From the NCBI GenBank assembly GCA_021782655.1, contig JAJXUT010000002.1, positions 1 through 64,000 on the forward strand: a stretch of DNA of 64,000 nt, in the 5' to 3' direction. The position numbers were made by a program, and so were the translations under genes. The stretch is from Deltaproteobacteria bacterium (GTDB lineage Bacteria > Desulfobacterota > Desulfobulbia > Desulfobulbales > VMSU01). Under the pieces are notes generated by a model, which was not told the origin of the DNA, did no database searches, and was given only the letters and a program-made list of their open reading frames with translations. Shown here piece after piece: positions 27,112 through 36,634 of this stretch; position 1 is the first letter of the stretch, and each line of letters opens with the position of its first letter.

Positions 27112-29721
27112 ATGAGCGAACCGATAATCGTGGCCGATTCAGAGGCCAAGGCGGAATTCATCAAGTTACATCTGGGGGGCGGAGCTATCTGCGCCGTCTG
27201 CCCGGCGGGGCCGCTGGTTGGACTCTCGCCGTCCGGCCCGGAGCCGGCGGACAGGCCCGTCTTCACACCCCTGTCCGCCGGCTCCGGCCTGCTTTCCAAA
27301 CTGGCTGGCCATAAGGGAGAGGTAATTCTGGCCTTAGGCAGCCACGCCCAGGCCGAGTTTCTCTGCTGGCGGATCAAGGGTTACCTCGTGCAGCAGGAAA
27401 TGGCCCCGGAGCGTATCCGCCGCCTGCGGCCCGCGGCCCTGACCCCGGAGGCCCTGGCCGCCGCCCAGGCCGGCATGGGCCAGGTGGACGAAAAGTCGGG
27501 TCAGGCCGCCTGGTGCCGCCAGCTCTTCGACGAGCGTCTGGCCCGACACCTGGTGCGGCTGATCGGCGTAAGCAGCGGCCCCGGCGGTCTGCCCCTCAAC
27601 CACCACTGCCTAAGCATCCTCTTTTTGCTCGCCGAGCACGAACGCGAACGGCAGCGGGGCCAATCGCTCCCGGTCTGGCGGCTCAGAGCCGGGTTGTCAA
27701 CCGGGGAGTCTCCCTTTGACGCCTGGCTTGTCCATGGGCCGGGCGGGCTGGCCGGAGGTCTGATCCGCGACGAGACCACCGTCCGGGCTCTGCGCCAGCA
27801 GTTGGCCTCGGGATCGCTGTTGGTCGAGGAGGTGCGCCGAACGCCGTTGGCCCTCCCCGCCCCCCGGCCTTACCACTTGGCGTCCCTTATCCCCGAGGCC
27901 CACGATCGCCTGGACCTGGGCCTAAGCGAGACCATCGACATCCTCGCCCGGCTGTTTGAAGGAGGCGAGATTAACGGCCAATGGCGCGGACTTATCCTCT
28001 ATCCCGACCAGGGCGTCGAACACCTCACCCAGTCGGTAATCACCCGGCTGCGCGAGCGTCTGGCCGCCACCCTCGGACCGCAGGCCTTGGACGAGGCCCC
28101 GTCCGGGCCGGAGCCGGGGATGATCCTGCCCGCCTGGCCCGAGTTGGAGGGCCGGAAGCTCACCCCCCCGCTCGCCCCCAAGGAGGCGGCGCTCTACGAC
28201 TTGATCCTCGAGCGGGTTAGGCAAGGCCAGCTGCGGCCCGCCACCGGCGACACCCTCACCGTCTACTGCCGGGCGGAAAACGGTTGCCTCTTCGAGGCCC
28301 GCTTCCAGAGGCTTAGCTCCCCAGGCTTTCTGGCCCTCGCTCCCGGTAGCCCGGCGGGGCTTATCCCTCCGCCCGCCGAACTGCCGGCCAAGGGGCAGCG
28401 TTTCAAGGCCAGCCTGGCGATGTTCGCCCCGGAGCCAGTCGCCCCCACCCCCTGCACCCTGGGCGGACTGCTCCGAGAGCTGACCGATTTCTCCATCCCC
28501 GCCGATCTGGCTACGTTGGGCCTGCTCGGACGCCTGCTGGCGGCCGGCTATGTCCGGATGCTCCAGGATGGCTCGCTGGCGGCGGGCAGCCAGGCCATGA
28601 CGGTGGTCTCCATCATCAACCAGGCCTTTCCCCGGATGCCGGGGATAAACCTCGCAGCCTACCTCGAACAGACGGTGACCGAGGCCATCTCCAGGCGCAA
28701 GCCCCTAGGCGCCGCCCTCACCCAGTTCGATCAGACCATGATGCTGCACGGCAAGGTGCGGCTCAAGCCCAAGGTGCCGCTAAAACTACGGCCCCGGGCC
28801 AGCGCCTCCACCATCATCAAGCAGCCGGACATGCCACCCGCCTCGCCCCGCCGGGGAACGGAGGCCAGGCCGCCAGCGGAGACGGCGGCGCCCCCGCCTC
28901 CGGCCGAGGAGAGGGAGCCGACGCTTGAGGTGCCGGAGGTCGTTACCCCGCTGGAGACAGAACCAGGGCCACCACCGGCCCTCCTGGCGGACGAGAGCTC
29001 AACCGCCGAAGAGCCGGTGGTAGAGATGGAGGGCGGCCCCCGCCCCTTGGCCGAACCCGACCTGCCGGAGCCGACGGAACTGACGGCGGCGGACGAGCCG
29101 GAAAGTGTCCCGGCCTGGGCCTCCGACTTGCAGCGGCTCTTTGCCTCCTCCCTGTCCGGGGCCGCAGCGCCGGCGTCAGGCCCGAGTGAAGCATCTCCGT
29201 CCGAGGCCGGGCAGCCTCTGGCGGCAGCGACAGAGGCTGACATCGCGCCCGATCGTCCGGACGCCGCCAATAATAGCCGCCCCGGGCGTCTCTGTCCCGC
29301 CTGCGGCAAGCCCATGCAGCGCCGGGAGGATCGTTTCGGGCCGTTTTGGGGCTGCTCGGGTTTTCCGGCCTGCCGCCACTCCGAGACCCTGACCCCGGAC
29401 GACCTCGACCTGCCCTGCCCCCTCTGCGGCCAGACCTTGAACCGCCAGCAAACCCCCACCGGGCGTGGATTCTACCAGTGTCCCAATCCCGGCTGCCAGT
29501 TTATGTCCTGGTCGCTTCCCCACTATCTGCCCTGCGGGATCTGCGAATCGCCGTACCTGATTGAAAAAACCGGCCACGGCCAAGCCAGGCTATGCTGCCC
29601 GCGGGCCGGCTGCCCTTACGAACAACCCCTGCCTGGCGGAGGGGAGCGGGATTCGCCTCCCTTGGCCTCCCCGTCTGGGGGCACAACTCGCAAGGTGCGT
29701 CTGATCAGGCGCCGGGGCTAA
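27112..29721 (+). CDS. degenerate topoisomerase IA-like protein with three zinc ribbons
   Basis: This is an 869-residue relative of bacterial topoisomerase I. The N-terminal TOPRIM-like part has IIVADSEAKAEFIKLHL. At the place of the metal-binding DxDREGE stretch it reads LGSHAQAEFL, so the acidic residues are lost. The catalytic Tyr region survives in part as GLILYPDQG, keeping Tyr but losing the following Arg. The later core (ATLGLLGRLLAAGYV, INQAFPRMP) follows the family. An acidic Pro-rich linker (about 560-690) precedes three C-terminal Cys4 ribbons: CPACGK, CPLCGQ and CGIC. Religation chemistry is therefore unlikely; single-strand DNA binding without normal catalysis is a reasonable inference. 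It is divergent from the FGE-like gene. Confidence 0.75.
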   Translation: MSEPIIVADSEAKAEFIKLHLGGGAICAVCPAGPLVGLSPSGPEPADRPVFTPLSAGSGLLSKLAGHKGEVILALGSHAQAEFLCWRIKGYLVQQEMAPERIRRLRPAALTPEALAAAQAGMGQVDEKSGQAAWCRQLFDERLARHLVRLIGVSSGPGGLPLNHHCLSILFLLAEHERERQRGQSLPVWRLRAGLSTGESPFDAWLVHGPGGLAGGLIRDETTVRALRQQLASGSLLVEEVRRTPLALPAPRPYHLASLIPEAHDRLDLGLSETIDILARLFEGGEINGQWRGLILYPDQGVEHLTQSVITRLRERLAATLGPQALDEAPSGPEPGMILPAWPELEGRKLTPPLAPKEAALYDLILERVRQGQLRPATGDTLTVYCRAENGCLFEARFQRLSSPGFLALAPGSPAGLIPPPAELPAKGQRFKASLAMFAPEPVAPTPCTLGGLLRELTDFSIPADLATLGLLGRLLAAGYVRMLQDGSLAAGSQAMTVVSIINQAFPRMPGINLAAYLEQTVTEAISRRKPLGAALTQFDQTMMLHGKVRLKPKVPLKLRPRASASTIIKQPDMPPASPRRGTEARPPAETAAPPPPAEEREPTLEVPEVVTPLETEPGPPPALLADESSTAEEPVVEMEGGPRPLAEPDLPEPTELTAADEPESVPAWASDLQRLFASSLSGAAAPASGPSEASPSEAGQPLAAATEADIAPDRPDAANNSRPGRLCPACGKPMQRREDRFGPFWGCSGFPACRHSETLTPDDLDLPCPLCGQTLNRQQTPTGRGFYQCPNPGCQFMSWSLPHYLPCGICESPYLIEKTGHGQARLCCPRAGCPYEQPLPGGGERDSPPLASPSGGTTRKVRLIRRRG

Positions 29722-29826
29722 GCCGTCGAGTGTACATTTGCGTGAGATCAGCAAGTTTCGCACGGCTCCTAAAGCGAAATCAAGCCCTGATGGCGAATTC
29801 ATCAAGTGAAAAAACAGGAGACAAAC

Positions 29827-30321
29827 ATGCCGATCTACGAGTTCTACTGCCAAGATTGCCACACCATCTTCAACTTTTTCTCCTCGCGGGTCAATACCCG
29901 CACCACCCCCGGTTGCCCCAACTGCCAGCGGTTGCTTAAGCGGCAGGTGTCGTTGTTCAGCACCGTGGGCCGGGCCAAGGAGGAGGACGCCGGGATGCCG
30001 GACATCGACGAGGGCAAGATGGAACGGGTGCTGGGGGATCTCGCCCGGGAGGCGGAAAATATCAACGAAGACGACCCCCGGCAGATGGCCCGGATCATGC
30101 GCCGCTTCAGCGAGCAGAGCGGCATGAACCTGGGAGACGGAATGGAGGAGGCGCTCCGCCGTCTGGAGTCGGGCGAGGACCCGGAGGCCGTCGAGCAGGC
30201 GATGGGCGACATCATGGAGGGCGAGGAACCCTTCGCGCTTAAGGCCAGCAAGGCCAAGGGCAGGGCGCGCTCAAGGCCGCGACGCGACGAGACCCTCTAC
30301 GAACTGCGGGAGGGGGTGTAA
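29827..30321 (+). CDS. FmdB-family zinc ribbon protein
   Basis: This is a 164-residue protein opening with the FmdB pattern MPIYEFYC. A single zinc ribbon is formed by CQDC and, after about 20 residues, CPNC. The rest is charged and helical and ends in a basic tail. FmdB-type proteins are named after a putative regulator of amide metabolism, but their role is mostly unproven. The start at 29827 is chosen because AGGAG lies eight bases before it and the family begins there. It converges on kdpE with only 5 bases between stop codons. Confidence 0.82.
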   Translation: MPIYEFYCQDCHTIFNFFSSRVNTRTTPGCPNCQRLLKRQVSLFSTVGRAKEEDAGMPDIDEGKMERVLGDLAREAENINEDDPRQMARIMRRFSEQSGMNLGDGMEEALRRLESGEDPEAVEQAMGDIMEGEEPFALKASKAKGRARSRPRRDETLYELREGV

Positions 30322-30326
30322 GCCAC

Positions 30327-31031
30327 TTATGCCGCCCGGAAACGGTAGCCAACCCCGGCCTCGGTCAAGATATAGTAGGGTCGGGAGGGGTCGTCCTCGA
30401 TCTTGTGGCGCAGGTTGCTGATGTTGACCCGCAGGACGTGGGGCTGCTCCAAGTGGCCGCTGCCCCAAATCTGTTTGAGTATCTGACGGTGGGTCATGAC
30501 CTTGCCGGCATGTCCGGCCAGCAAACGCAGCAGGTCGTATTCCGTGGGGGTAAGCTGAATATCCCCGCCCCGCACCGACACCAGCCGCCGCCCCAGATCG
30601 ATCTGTAAGTCGCCGATGGTCAGCACCGGCTCATCGGGTTGGGGCAACGCCCGCCGCAAGGCTGCCCGGATACGGGCCAAGAGCTCCGGGATGCCGAAGG
30701 GTTTGGTCAGGTAGTCATCGGCCCCGGCATCCAGGGCCCCCACCTTGTCGTCCTCCCGCTCCCGCACCGAGAGCACAATGACCGGGGTGGCCGACCACTC
30801 CCGCAGCCGCCTGATCACCTCCACCCCATCCATGTCGGGCAGTCCCAGATCAAGCAGGATGAGATCGGGACGGGCCGCCACCACCGCCGCCAAGCCCAGA
30901 CGGCCATTCTCCGCCACCTGCACGCTAAAGCCGCTGCCCGCCAGCACCGTCTCCAAGAAACGCTGGATGGCCCGCTCGTCGTCCACCACCAGGATGCGAG
31001 GTGGATTATCCTTGTTCCACTCGGGCGACAT
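30327..31031 (-). CDS. kdpE: KdpE response regulator
   Basis: This is a 234-residue OmpR-type regulator. The receiver domain has VVDDERAIQRFL, LLDLGLPDMDG and TKPFG. The winged-helix output domain follows with LTPTEYDLLRLL and VLRVNISNLRHKIE. It would activate the kdp operon under potassium limitation or osmotic stress after phosphorylation by KdpD. Its start overlaps the end of kdpD by 26 bases, and AAAGGAGGG lies upstream. It is the last gene of kdpABCDE. Confidence 0.94.
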   Translation of the reverse strand: MSPEWNKDNPPRILVVDDERAIQRFLETVLAGSGFSVQVAENGRLGLAAVVAARPDLILLDLGLPDMDGVEVIRRLREWSATPVIVLSVREREDDKVGALDAGADDYLTKPFGIPELLARIRAALRRALPQPDEPVLTIGDLQIDLGRRLVSVRGGDIQLTPTEYDLLRLLAGHAGKVMTHRQILKQIWGSGHLEQPHVLRVNISNLRHKIEDDPSRPYYILTEAGVGYRFRAA

Positions 31032-33723
31032 GCGCCTTGCCCTCCTTTGCCGTCTGCTGTAACGGCAACTTGATAGTGATCTTTAATCCGCCGCCGGGGC
31101 GGTTTTCGGCCCGGATGCGACCGTGGTGGGCCTCCACCACCCCCTTGCAGATGGACAGTCCGAGGCCGGTGCCGCCGGCACCCTCCGGTATCGGGATGCG
31201 GTAGAATTTATCGAAGATGCGTTTGAGGTCATGCGGCGCCACCCCCGGCCCCTGGTCGAGCAGTTCTAGGCGCAGCCAATTCTCGTCGCTCTGGACGTTG
31301 ATGGTCAGGGGACTGTTGGCCGGCGAGTATTTCAGGCTGTTGTCCAAGAGGTTGACCAGCACCTGGGTCATCAACCCCATGTCCAGGGCTGCGATGGGCG
31401 AAGGCTGGGGCATGCCCACCTGCACCTTACGGCCGCCCAGGCGGTGCTCCAGGGCGGTGAGGGCGCAGCCCACCAGGTCTTGGATGTCGCAGTCCTCGAT
31501 CTTCAGGCTCATGGCCCCGGCCTCCAGACGGGTCATATCCAGGAGATTGCCGACAAAGCGGTTTAAGCGCTCGGCCTCGCCGCTGGCGGTGGCCAGGAGT
31601 TCCCGTCGAGCGGCATCCCCCATCAGCAGCTCGGCCTCGCCCCGGAAACTGGACAGGATAGCGCTGATGGTGGCAAGTGGCGTTCGCAGGTCGTGGGAGA
31701 TGGAGTTCAACAGCGCCCGTTCCAGATTTTCCCTGGCTTGCAGGATCTGGGCCTGCTCCGCCTGACGGGAAAACCGCACCCGTTCCAGGGCCATTGCAGT
31801 CTGACTGGCAAAGGCGTCGAGCAGCAGGCGGTGCTGCCGGGAACTGAAATCCTCCTCGTTCTCCAGCTTGATGGCCAGCACCCCCAGGGTGTTGACCGAG
31901 GTTTGCATGGGTAGATAGAGAAACTCCGCCGAACTCAGGGTGGCGGTGCCCCGGCCGGCGGCCTGCCGATTACGGAAGGCCCAGTCGGCCACCGCCTGTT
32001 CCTTGACGTCCAGGTGGACGCCATCGTCGGCCGCCATCACCTCCAGTTGCTCGCCCTCAGAGAGGAAGACCGCGAGGTCGGCGTTGACGCTCTCCTTGAT
32101 GTTACGGATCACCGCCTTCATGATGGCCACCGTGTCGGCCGCCACTGCCAGGTCCCGTGATAGATAGTAGAGACTTGCCGTCTGCACCTCGCGGGCCCGC
32201 AGGATATCGGCCCTTTCCCGTCCGGTAGCCACCAGGGTGCTGATCACCACCGCCACCACCAGAAAGCTGGCAAAGGTGACGAGGTATTCGGTGTCGGCCA
32301 CGGCAAAGGTCAAGAGGGGCGGCACGAAGAAGAAGTCGAAGGCCAGCACCCCGAGACAGGCGGCGAGGATGGCGGCGGAGCGCCCCAGGCGAACCGCCGC
32401 CAGAACCACGGCCAACAGATAGATCATCACCATGTTAGGCGGGCTGAGGAGCATTCGCACCAGCTCACAGATCAGCGTCGCGCCGCTGACCATGGCCAAG
32501 GCCGAGAGGTGCGCCGGCCAGGGGACGGGCTTCTTGAGCCGGGCCGGCATGGTCCGCCGCCGTTCGCCGGGCGCCATGCTCACCACGTAGACATCGATGG
32601 GACCACTTAAACGGATGATCTGATCGACGATGGGGGGCCTAAGCAGCTCGCGCCAGCGGGATTTGGCCGGCTTGCCCACCACGATCTTGGTTACGTGGTG
32701 GCGGACGGCGTAATCGATGGTCGCCTTGGGCACCGAGGTGGCGGTAACGGTTGCCACCTGGGCCCCCATGCTTTCGGCCAGCCGCAGGTCGTGCCAGATC
32801 CGCTCCCGGTTCTCCTGGACATGCCCGGTGTTGTCCGGGGTCTCGATATATACCGCGTGCCAGGAGGCCTTCATCTCCTCGGCCAAGCGCCGGGTGGTGC
32901 GCAAGAGTTTTTCACTAAACGGACTGCCGCTGATGCAGACCAGGAGCCGCTCCGCCACTGGCCAGGGCCCGGAGATGGAGCGGGTGTCCATGTAGGCCCG
33001 CATCTGACCGTCCACCCGGGCGGCCGCCCGGCGCATGGATAGCTCGCGCAGGGCAATCAGGTTGCCGGGCTGGAAAAATTTTTCCAGGGCCTGGCCGGCC
33101 TGGGCCGGCATATAGACCTTGCCGTCGGCCAGGCGCTCCAGGAGTTCGTCGGGCGGAATATCGACCAGCCTGATTTCGGCCGCCAGATCGAGGATGGTGT
33201 CCGGCACCGTCTCCCGCACCACCACCCCGGTGATCTGGGCCACCAGGTCGTTGGCGCTCTCAAAGTGCTGAACATTGACCGTGGTATAGACATCGATGCC
33301 GGCGGTCAACAGCTCGACCACGTCCTGCCAGCGTTTTTCGTGCCGGCAACCGGGGGCGTTGCTGTGGGCCAGTTCGTCCACCAGGGCGATCTCGGGCTTG
33401 CGGGCCAGGACGGCGTCGAGGTCGAGCTCTGCCAGTTGCACCCCCTGGTAGTCGATCATGGCCTTGGGCATAACCTCAAGCCCTGCGAGCAGGGCATCGG
33501 TCTCCGCCCGGCCGTGGGACTCAACATAGGCCGCCACCACGCCCCGGCCCTCCCGGTGGCGTTGTTGAGCCACCGCCAGCATGGCGTAGGTCTTGCCGAC
33601 CCCGGCGGCATAGCCCAGAAAAATTTTGAGCTTGCCCCTCTCGGCCTCGGCCTCCTCGGCCTGGGCCAGCTTCAGCAGGGCCTCGGGCGAGGGCCGATCT
33701 TCGTCATCGCTATATTTTTTCAT
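31006..33723 (-). CDS. kdpD: KdpD sensor histidine kinase
   Basis: This is a 905-residue kinase of normal KdpD length. The N-terminal KdpD domain has the Walker-like GYAAGVGKTYAML and DELAHSNAPG. A universal-stress-like domain follows (about 250-375), then four closely spaced membrane helices (about 400-500), a GAF-like region, HisKA with SISHDLRTPLATI, and an ATPase domain with NLLDNSLKYSP and GTGLGLSICKG. It senses potassium and ionic strength and phosphorylates KdpE. In bacteria with c-di-AMP the universal-stress domain can bind that nucleotide. This is relevant because a c-di-AMP riboswitch lies elsewhere in this window. Confidence 0.95.
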   Translation of the reverse strand: MKKYSDDEDRPSPEALLKLAQAEEAEAERGKLKIFLGYAAGVGKTYAMLAVAQQRHREGRGVVAAYVESHGRAETDALLAGLEVMPKAMIDYQGVQLAELDLDAVLARKPEIALVDELAHSNAPGCRHEKRWQDVVELLTAGIDVYTTVNVQHFESANDLVAQITGVVVRETVPDTILDLAAEIRLVDIPPDELLERLADGKVYMPAQAGQALEKFFQPGNLIALRELSMRRAAARVDGQMRAYMDTRSISGPWPVAERLLVCISGSPFSEKLLRTTRRLAEEMKASWHAVYIETPDNTGHVQENRERIWHDLRLAESMGAQVATVTATSVPKATIDYAVRHHVTKIVVGKPAKSRWRELLRPPIVDQIIRLSGPIDVYVVSMAPGERRRTMPARLKKPVPWPAHLSALAMVSGATLICELVRMLLSPPNMVMIYLLAVVLAAVRLGRSAAILAACLGVLAFDFFFVPPLLTFAVADTEYLVTFASFLVVAVVISTLVATGRERADILRAREVQTASLYYLSRDLAVAADTVAIMKAVIRNIKESVNADLAVFLSEGEQLEVMAADDGVHLDVKEQAVADWAFRNRQAAGRGTATLSSAEFLYLPMQTSVNTLGVLAIKLENEEDFSSRQHRLLLDAFASQTAMALERVRFSRQAEQAQILQARENLERALLNSISHDLRTPLATISAILSSFRGEAELLMGDAARRELLATASGEAERLNRFVGNLLDMTRLEAGAMSLKIEDCDIQDLVGCALTALEHRLGGRKVQVGMPQPSPIAALDMGLMTQVLVNLLDNSLKYSPANSPLTINVQSDENWLRLELLDQGPGVAPHDLKRIFDKFYRIPIPEGAGGTGLGLSICKGVVEAHHGRIRAENRPGGGLKITIKLPLQQTAKEGKAHVARVEQG

Positions 33724-33741
33724 GGCTGTCTCGCCCAGAGG

Positions 33742-34314
33742 TTAGGGAGCTGCGAGGCTATCTAAGGCCAGATTAAGGCGCAGGACATTGACCCGTGGCT
33801 CACCCAGGAAGCCCAGCTCCCGCCCCTCCACCTGGGCGTCGACCAGCCGGGCCAGTTTTTTTACCTCCAGGCCCCTGGCCTGGGCCACCCGTGACACCTG
33901 CAGCATGGCCGAGGCCGGGCTGATATGGGGGTCGAGGCCGCTGGCCGAGGCCAACACCAGATCGGCCGGGAACGGTCGCGCTGCACCATGCCCCCGCAAG
34001 GTCTGTATCCGCTCCTCCACCTGCTCGAAAAGGACGGGATTAGTAGGGCCGAGATTGGAGCCGCCGGAGGCCAAGGGATTATAGGGGAAAGGGCTCGTTG
34101 CCGAGGGCCGGGGCCAGAAATAGCGTCTTTCCACAAAATTTTGGCCGATGAGGGCCGAGCCCAGGAGACGACCGCCCGCGTCAGCCAGCAGACTGCCAGC
34201 CGCCTGGCGCGGGAAGACGGCCTGGGCCAGGACGGTGACCACGGCAGGATAGAGGCCGCCGCAGAGGAAGGTGAAGATGATAAGGAGGCGAATGGCCGGT
34301 TTGCTATCTTTCAT
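33742..34314 (-). CDS. kdpC: KdpC potassium-transporting ATPase subunit
   Basis: This is a 190-residue KdpC with one N-terminal membrane helix (LLIIFTFLCGGLYPAVV) and an extracytoplasmic domain with the family patterns GSALIGQNF, ASGSNLGPTNP-like SGGSNLGPTNP, and SASGLDPHISPASA. It stabilises the KdpA-KdpB complex and raises potassium affinity. The spacing is 18 bases to kdpD and 120 bases from kdpB. The kdpB gap holds a relic of a MITE end. Confidence 0.95.
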   Translation of the reverse strand: MKDSKPAIRLLIIFTFLCGGLYPAVVTVLAQAVFPRQAAGSLLADAGGRLLGSALIGQNFVERRYFWPRPSATSPFPYNPLASGGSNLGPTNPVLFEQVEERIQTLRGHGAARPFPADLVLASASGLDPHISPASAMLQVSRVAQARGLEVKKLARLVDAQVEGRELGFLGEPRVNVLRLNLALDSLAAP

Positions 34315-34359
34315 GGGTATTCTCCAAAGTTTTTCTTAAGTTACATGTTGACCTAGCCT

Positions 34360-34380
34360 GGTCCGGTTAGACAATTGCAG
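34360..34380. repeat. solitary MITE end inside the kdp operon
   Basis: GGTCCGGTTAGACAATTGCAG differs at only a few positions from the left end of MITE-like element 2 (TTGTCCGGTTAGGAAATTGC). No partner end is visible nearby, so this is probably a decayed remnant in the kdpB-kdpC gap. Confidence 0.5.
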
Positions 34381-34434
34381 CGTCGCTTGCTTGTGAGGAG
34401 CAACCGGTTTCCCTCTCCCTCGTCATTCCAGGCC

Positions 34435-36501
34435 TTACACCAGCACCCCTACCAGCAGGTCGATGGCCTTGATCCCCAAAAAAGGCGCGACCATGCCTCC
34501 CACCCCGTAGATCAGCAGGTTGTAGATCAAGAGCTTTTCCGCCGGCAGGGGCCGGAAGGCGGTTCCCTTCAGGGCCAGGGGCACCAGGGCTGGGATGACC
34601 AGGGCGTTGAAGATGACCGCTGACAGGATGGCGCTGTAGGGGCTGGCCAGATGCATGATGTTCAAGCCGCCCAGCTGGGGATAGATGGACAAGAGGGCCG
34701 CTGGCACGATGGCGAAATACTTGGCAATGTCGTTTGCGATGCTGAAGGTGGTCAGGTTGCCGCGGGTCATGAGGATCTGCTTGCCCACCATAACGATGTC
34801 TAGGAGTTTCGTGGGGTTGGAGTCCAGGTCGATGATGTTGGCCGCCTCGCGGGCCGGTTGGGTGCCGGTGTTCATGGCCACCGCCACATCGGCCTGGGCC
34901 AGGGCCGGGGCGTCGTTGGTGCCGTCGCCGGTCATGGCCACCATGAAACCGGCCTCCTGACTGTCCTTGATCAGGCGCAGCTTGTCCTCGGGCTTGGCCT
35001 GGGACAGGAAATCATCAACTTGAGCCTCGGCGGCGATGGCGGCGGCGGTCAAGGGGTTGTCGCCGGTGATCATCACCGTTTTTATCCCCATGCTGCGTAG
35101 CTGCCGGAAGCGCTCCTGGATACCGCTCTTGACAATATCCTTCAGGTTGACGACCCCGTAGATCTCTTGGTCCCGGCAGACCACCAGCGGTGTCGCCCCC
35201 TCCCGGGCAATCTTGTCCACCACGATTTCAAGTTCGTGGGGAATCGTGCCGCCCTGAAGTTTTACAAAGGCCACCAGGGAGTCGGCCGCCCCCTTGCGGT
35301 ATTTTTGGTCAGCGACGTTGATGCCGGACAATCTGGTTTCGGCGCTGAAGGCGATGCTCTCCACGCCTGCGGCTTGCCCCTCGTCGTGCAGGCCATATTG
35401 TTTTTTAGCCAAGGTCACGATGCTGCGGCCCTCCGGAGTCTCGTCGGCAAGCGAGGTCATGAGCGCCGCCTGGGCCACCTCCTGCTCCGTATGGCCGCCC
35501 ACCGGGATAAAGGCCACCGCCTCGCGGTTGCCGTGGGTGATGGTGCCGGTCTTGTCCAAGAGCAGGATGTTGACATCGCCTGCCGCCTCGATGGCCCGGC
35601 CGGAGAGGGCGATGACGTTCTTCTGGAAGAGGCGATCCATGCCAGCGATACCGATGGCCGGCAGCAGGGCGGCGATGGTGGTCGGCGCCAGGCAGACGAA
35701 GAGGGCCACCAGAACGGTCAGTGACACCGGGGTGCCCTGGCCAGCGGCCCTGACGCTGTAGATAGAGAGCGGGCTCATGTTGGCGCAGACCAGGAGGAAG
35801 ACCAGGGTCAGACTGATAAGCAGCACCTCCAGGGCGATCTCGTTGGGGGTCTTGCGGCGCTTGGCCCCCTCGATGAGTCCGATCATGCGGTCGAGAAAGG
35901 TCTCGCCCGGATTGGCGGTGATGCGGACGATGACGGAGTTGGCGATGACCTGCGTGCCGCCGGTGACGGCGCTGCGGTCGCCGCCCGACTCGCGGACCAC
36001 TGGCGCCGATTCCCCGGTCACCGCCGACTCGTTGACCAGGGCGGCCCCCAGCACCACCTCGCCGTCGCCGGCGATCATGTCGCCCGCCTCCACTAGGATA
36101 CAGTCGCCCTTCTTGAGCGCATTGGCGCTGACCACGGTGTGCGGGCGGCCAAATTCCGGCCGCTCCAGGCGTTTGGCCGTCACCTCGGTGCGGGCCTTGC
36201 GCAGGGAGGCGGCCCTGGCCTTGCCCCGGCCCTCGGCCAGGGCCTCGGCAAAGGTAGAAAAGAAAACCGTGAGCCACAGCCAAACCGAGACGGCGGCGGT
36301 GAACCAGACCGGGTCTTGGTTGGCGTGGGTGACGGAGAGGATGAAGGTGATCATGGTGATAAGACTGGCAATTTCGACGCAAAACATCACCGGGTTGCGC
36401 CACAGGGTGCGAGGATCGAGCTTCTTGACGGATTCTACCAGGGCGCCCCGGATCAACTCAGGGTTAAAGGCCGAGGTTGGTTGTTTGCTATGTTTGGGCA
36501 T
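34435..36501 (-). CDS. kdpB: KdpB potassium-transporting P-type ATPase subunit
   Basis: This is a 688-residue P-type ATPase. The phosphorylation loop is [12 protein letters not shown], the actuator shows TGESAPV, and the hinge is [17 protein letters not shown]. Membrane helices lie at about 35-75, 220-280 and in the last 110 residues. It hydrolyses ATP to drive potassium through KdpA. The gap from kdpA is 133 bases, longer than usual, and contains an imperfect CCCCCGTG/CGTGGGGG hairpin near 36555-36585 that might stabilise or punctuate the mRNA. Confidence 0.96.
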   Translation of the reverse strand: MPKHSKQPTSAFNPELIRGALVESVKKLDPRTLWRNPVMFCVEIASLITMITFILSVTHANQDPVWFTAAVSVWLWLTVFFSTFAEALAEGRGKARAASLRKARTEVTAKRLERPEFGRPHTVVSANALKKGDCILVEAGDMIAGDGEVVLGAALVNESAVTGESAPVVRESGGDRSAVTGGTQVIANSVIVRITANPGETFLDRMIGLIEGAKRRKTPNEIALEVLLISLTLVFLLVCANMSPLSIYSVRAAGQGTPVSLTVLVALFVCLAPTTIAALLPAIGIAGMDRLFQKNVIALSGRAIEAAGDVNILLLDKTGTITHGNREAVAFIPVGGHTEQEVAQAALMTSLADETPEGRSIVTLAKKQYGLHDEGQAAGVESIAFSAETRLSGINVADQKYRKGAADSLVAFVKLQGGTIPHELEIVVDKIAREGATPLVVCRDQEIYGVVNLKDIVKSGIQERFRQLRSMGIKTVMITGDNPLTAAAIAAEAQVDDFLSQAKPEDKLRLIKDSQEAGFMVAMTGDGTNDAPALAQADVAVAMNTGTQPAREAANIIDLDSNPTKLLDIVMVGKQILMTRGNLTTFSIANDIAKYFAIVPAALLSIYPQLGGLNIMHLASPYSAILSAVIFNALVIPALVPLALKGTAFRPLPAEKLLIYNLLIYGVGGMVAPFLGIKAIDLLVGVLV

Positions 36502-36634
36502 GAAATTGTTACCCCCCTTAGGTGGCAGTGTTTAACTTAAAAGTTGTTCTTGACCCCCGTGCTCGCCATACGCGTGGGGGTAAGGGCAGATCTTGAGGTC
36601 ATTATCGGCGGGGTGCCCCTGTCCGCTCCTCCCC

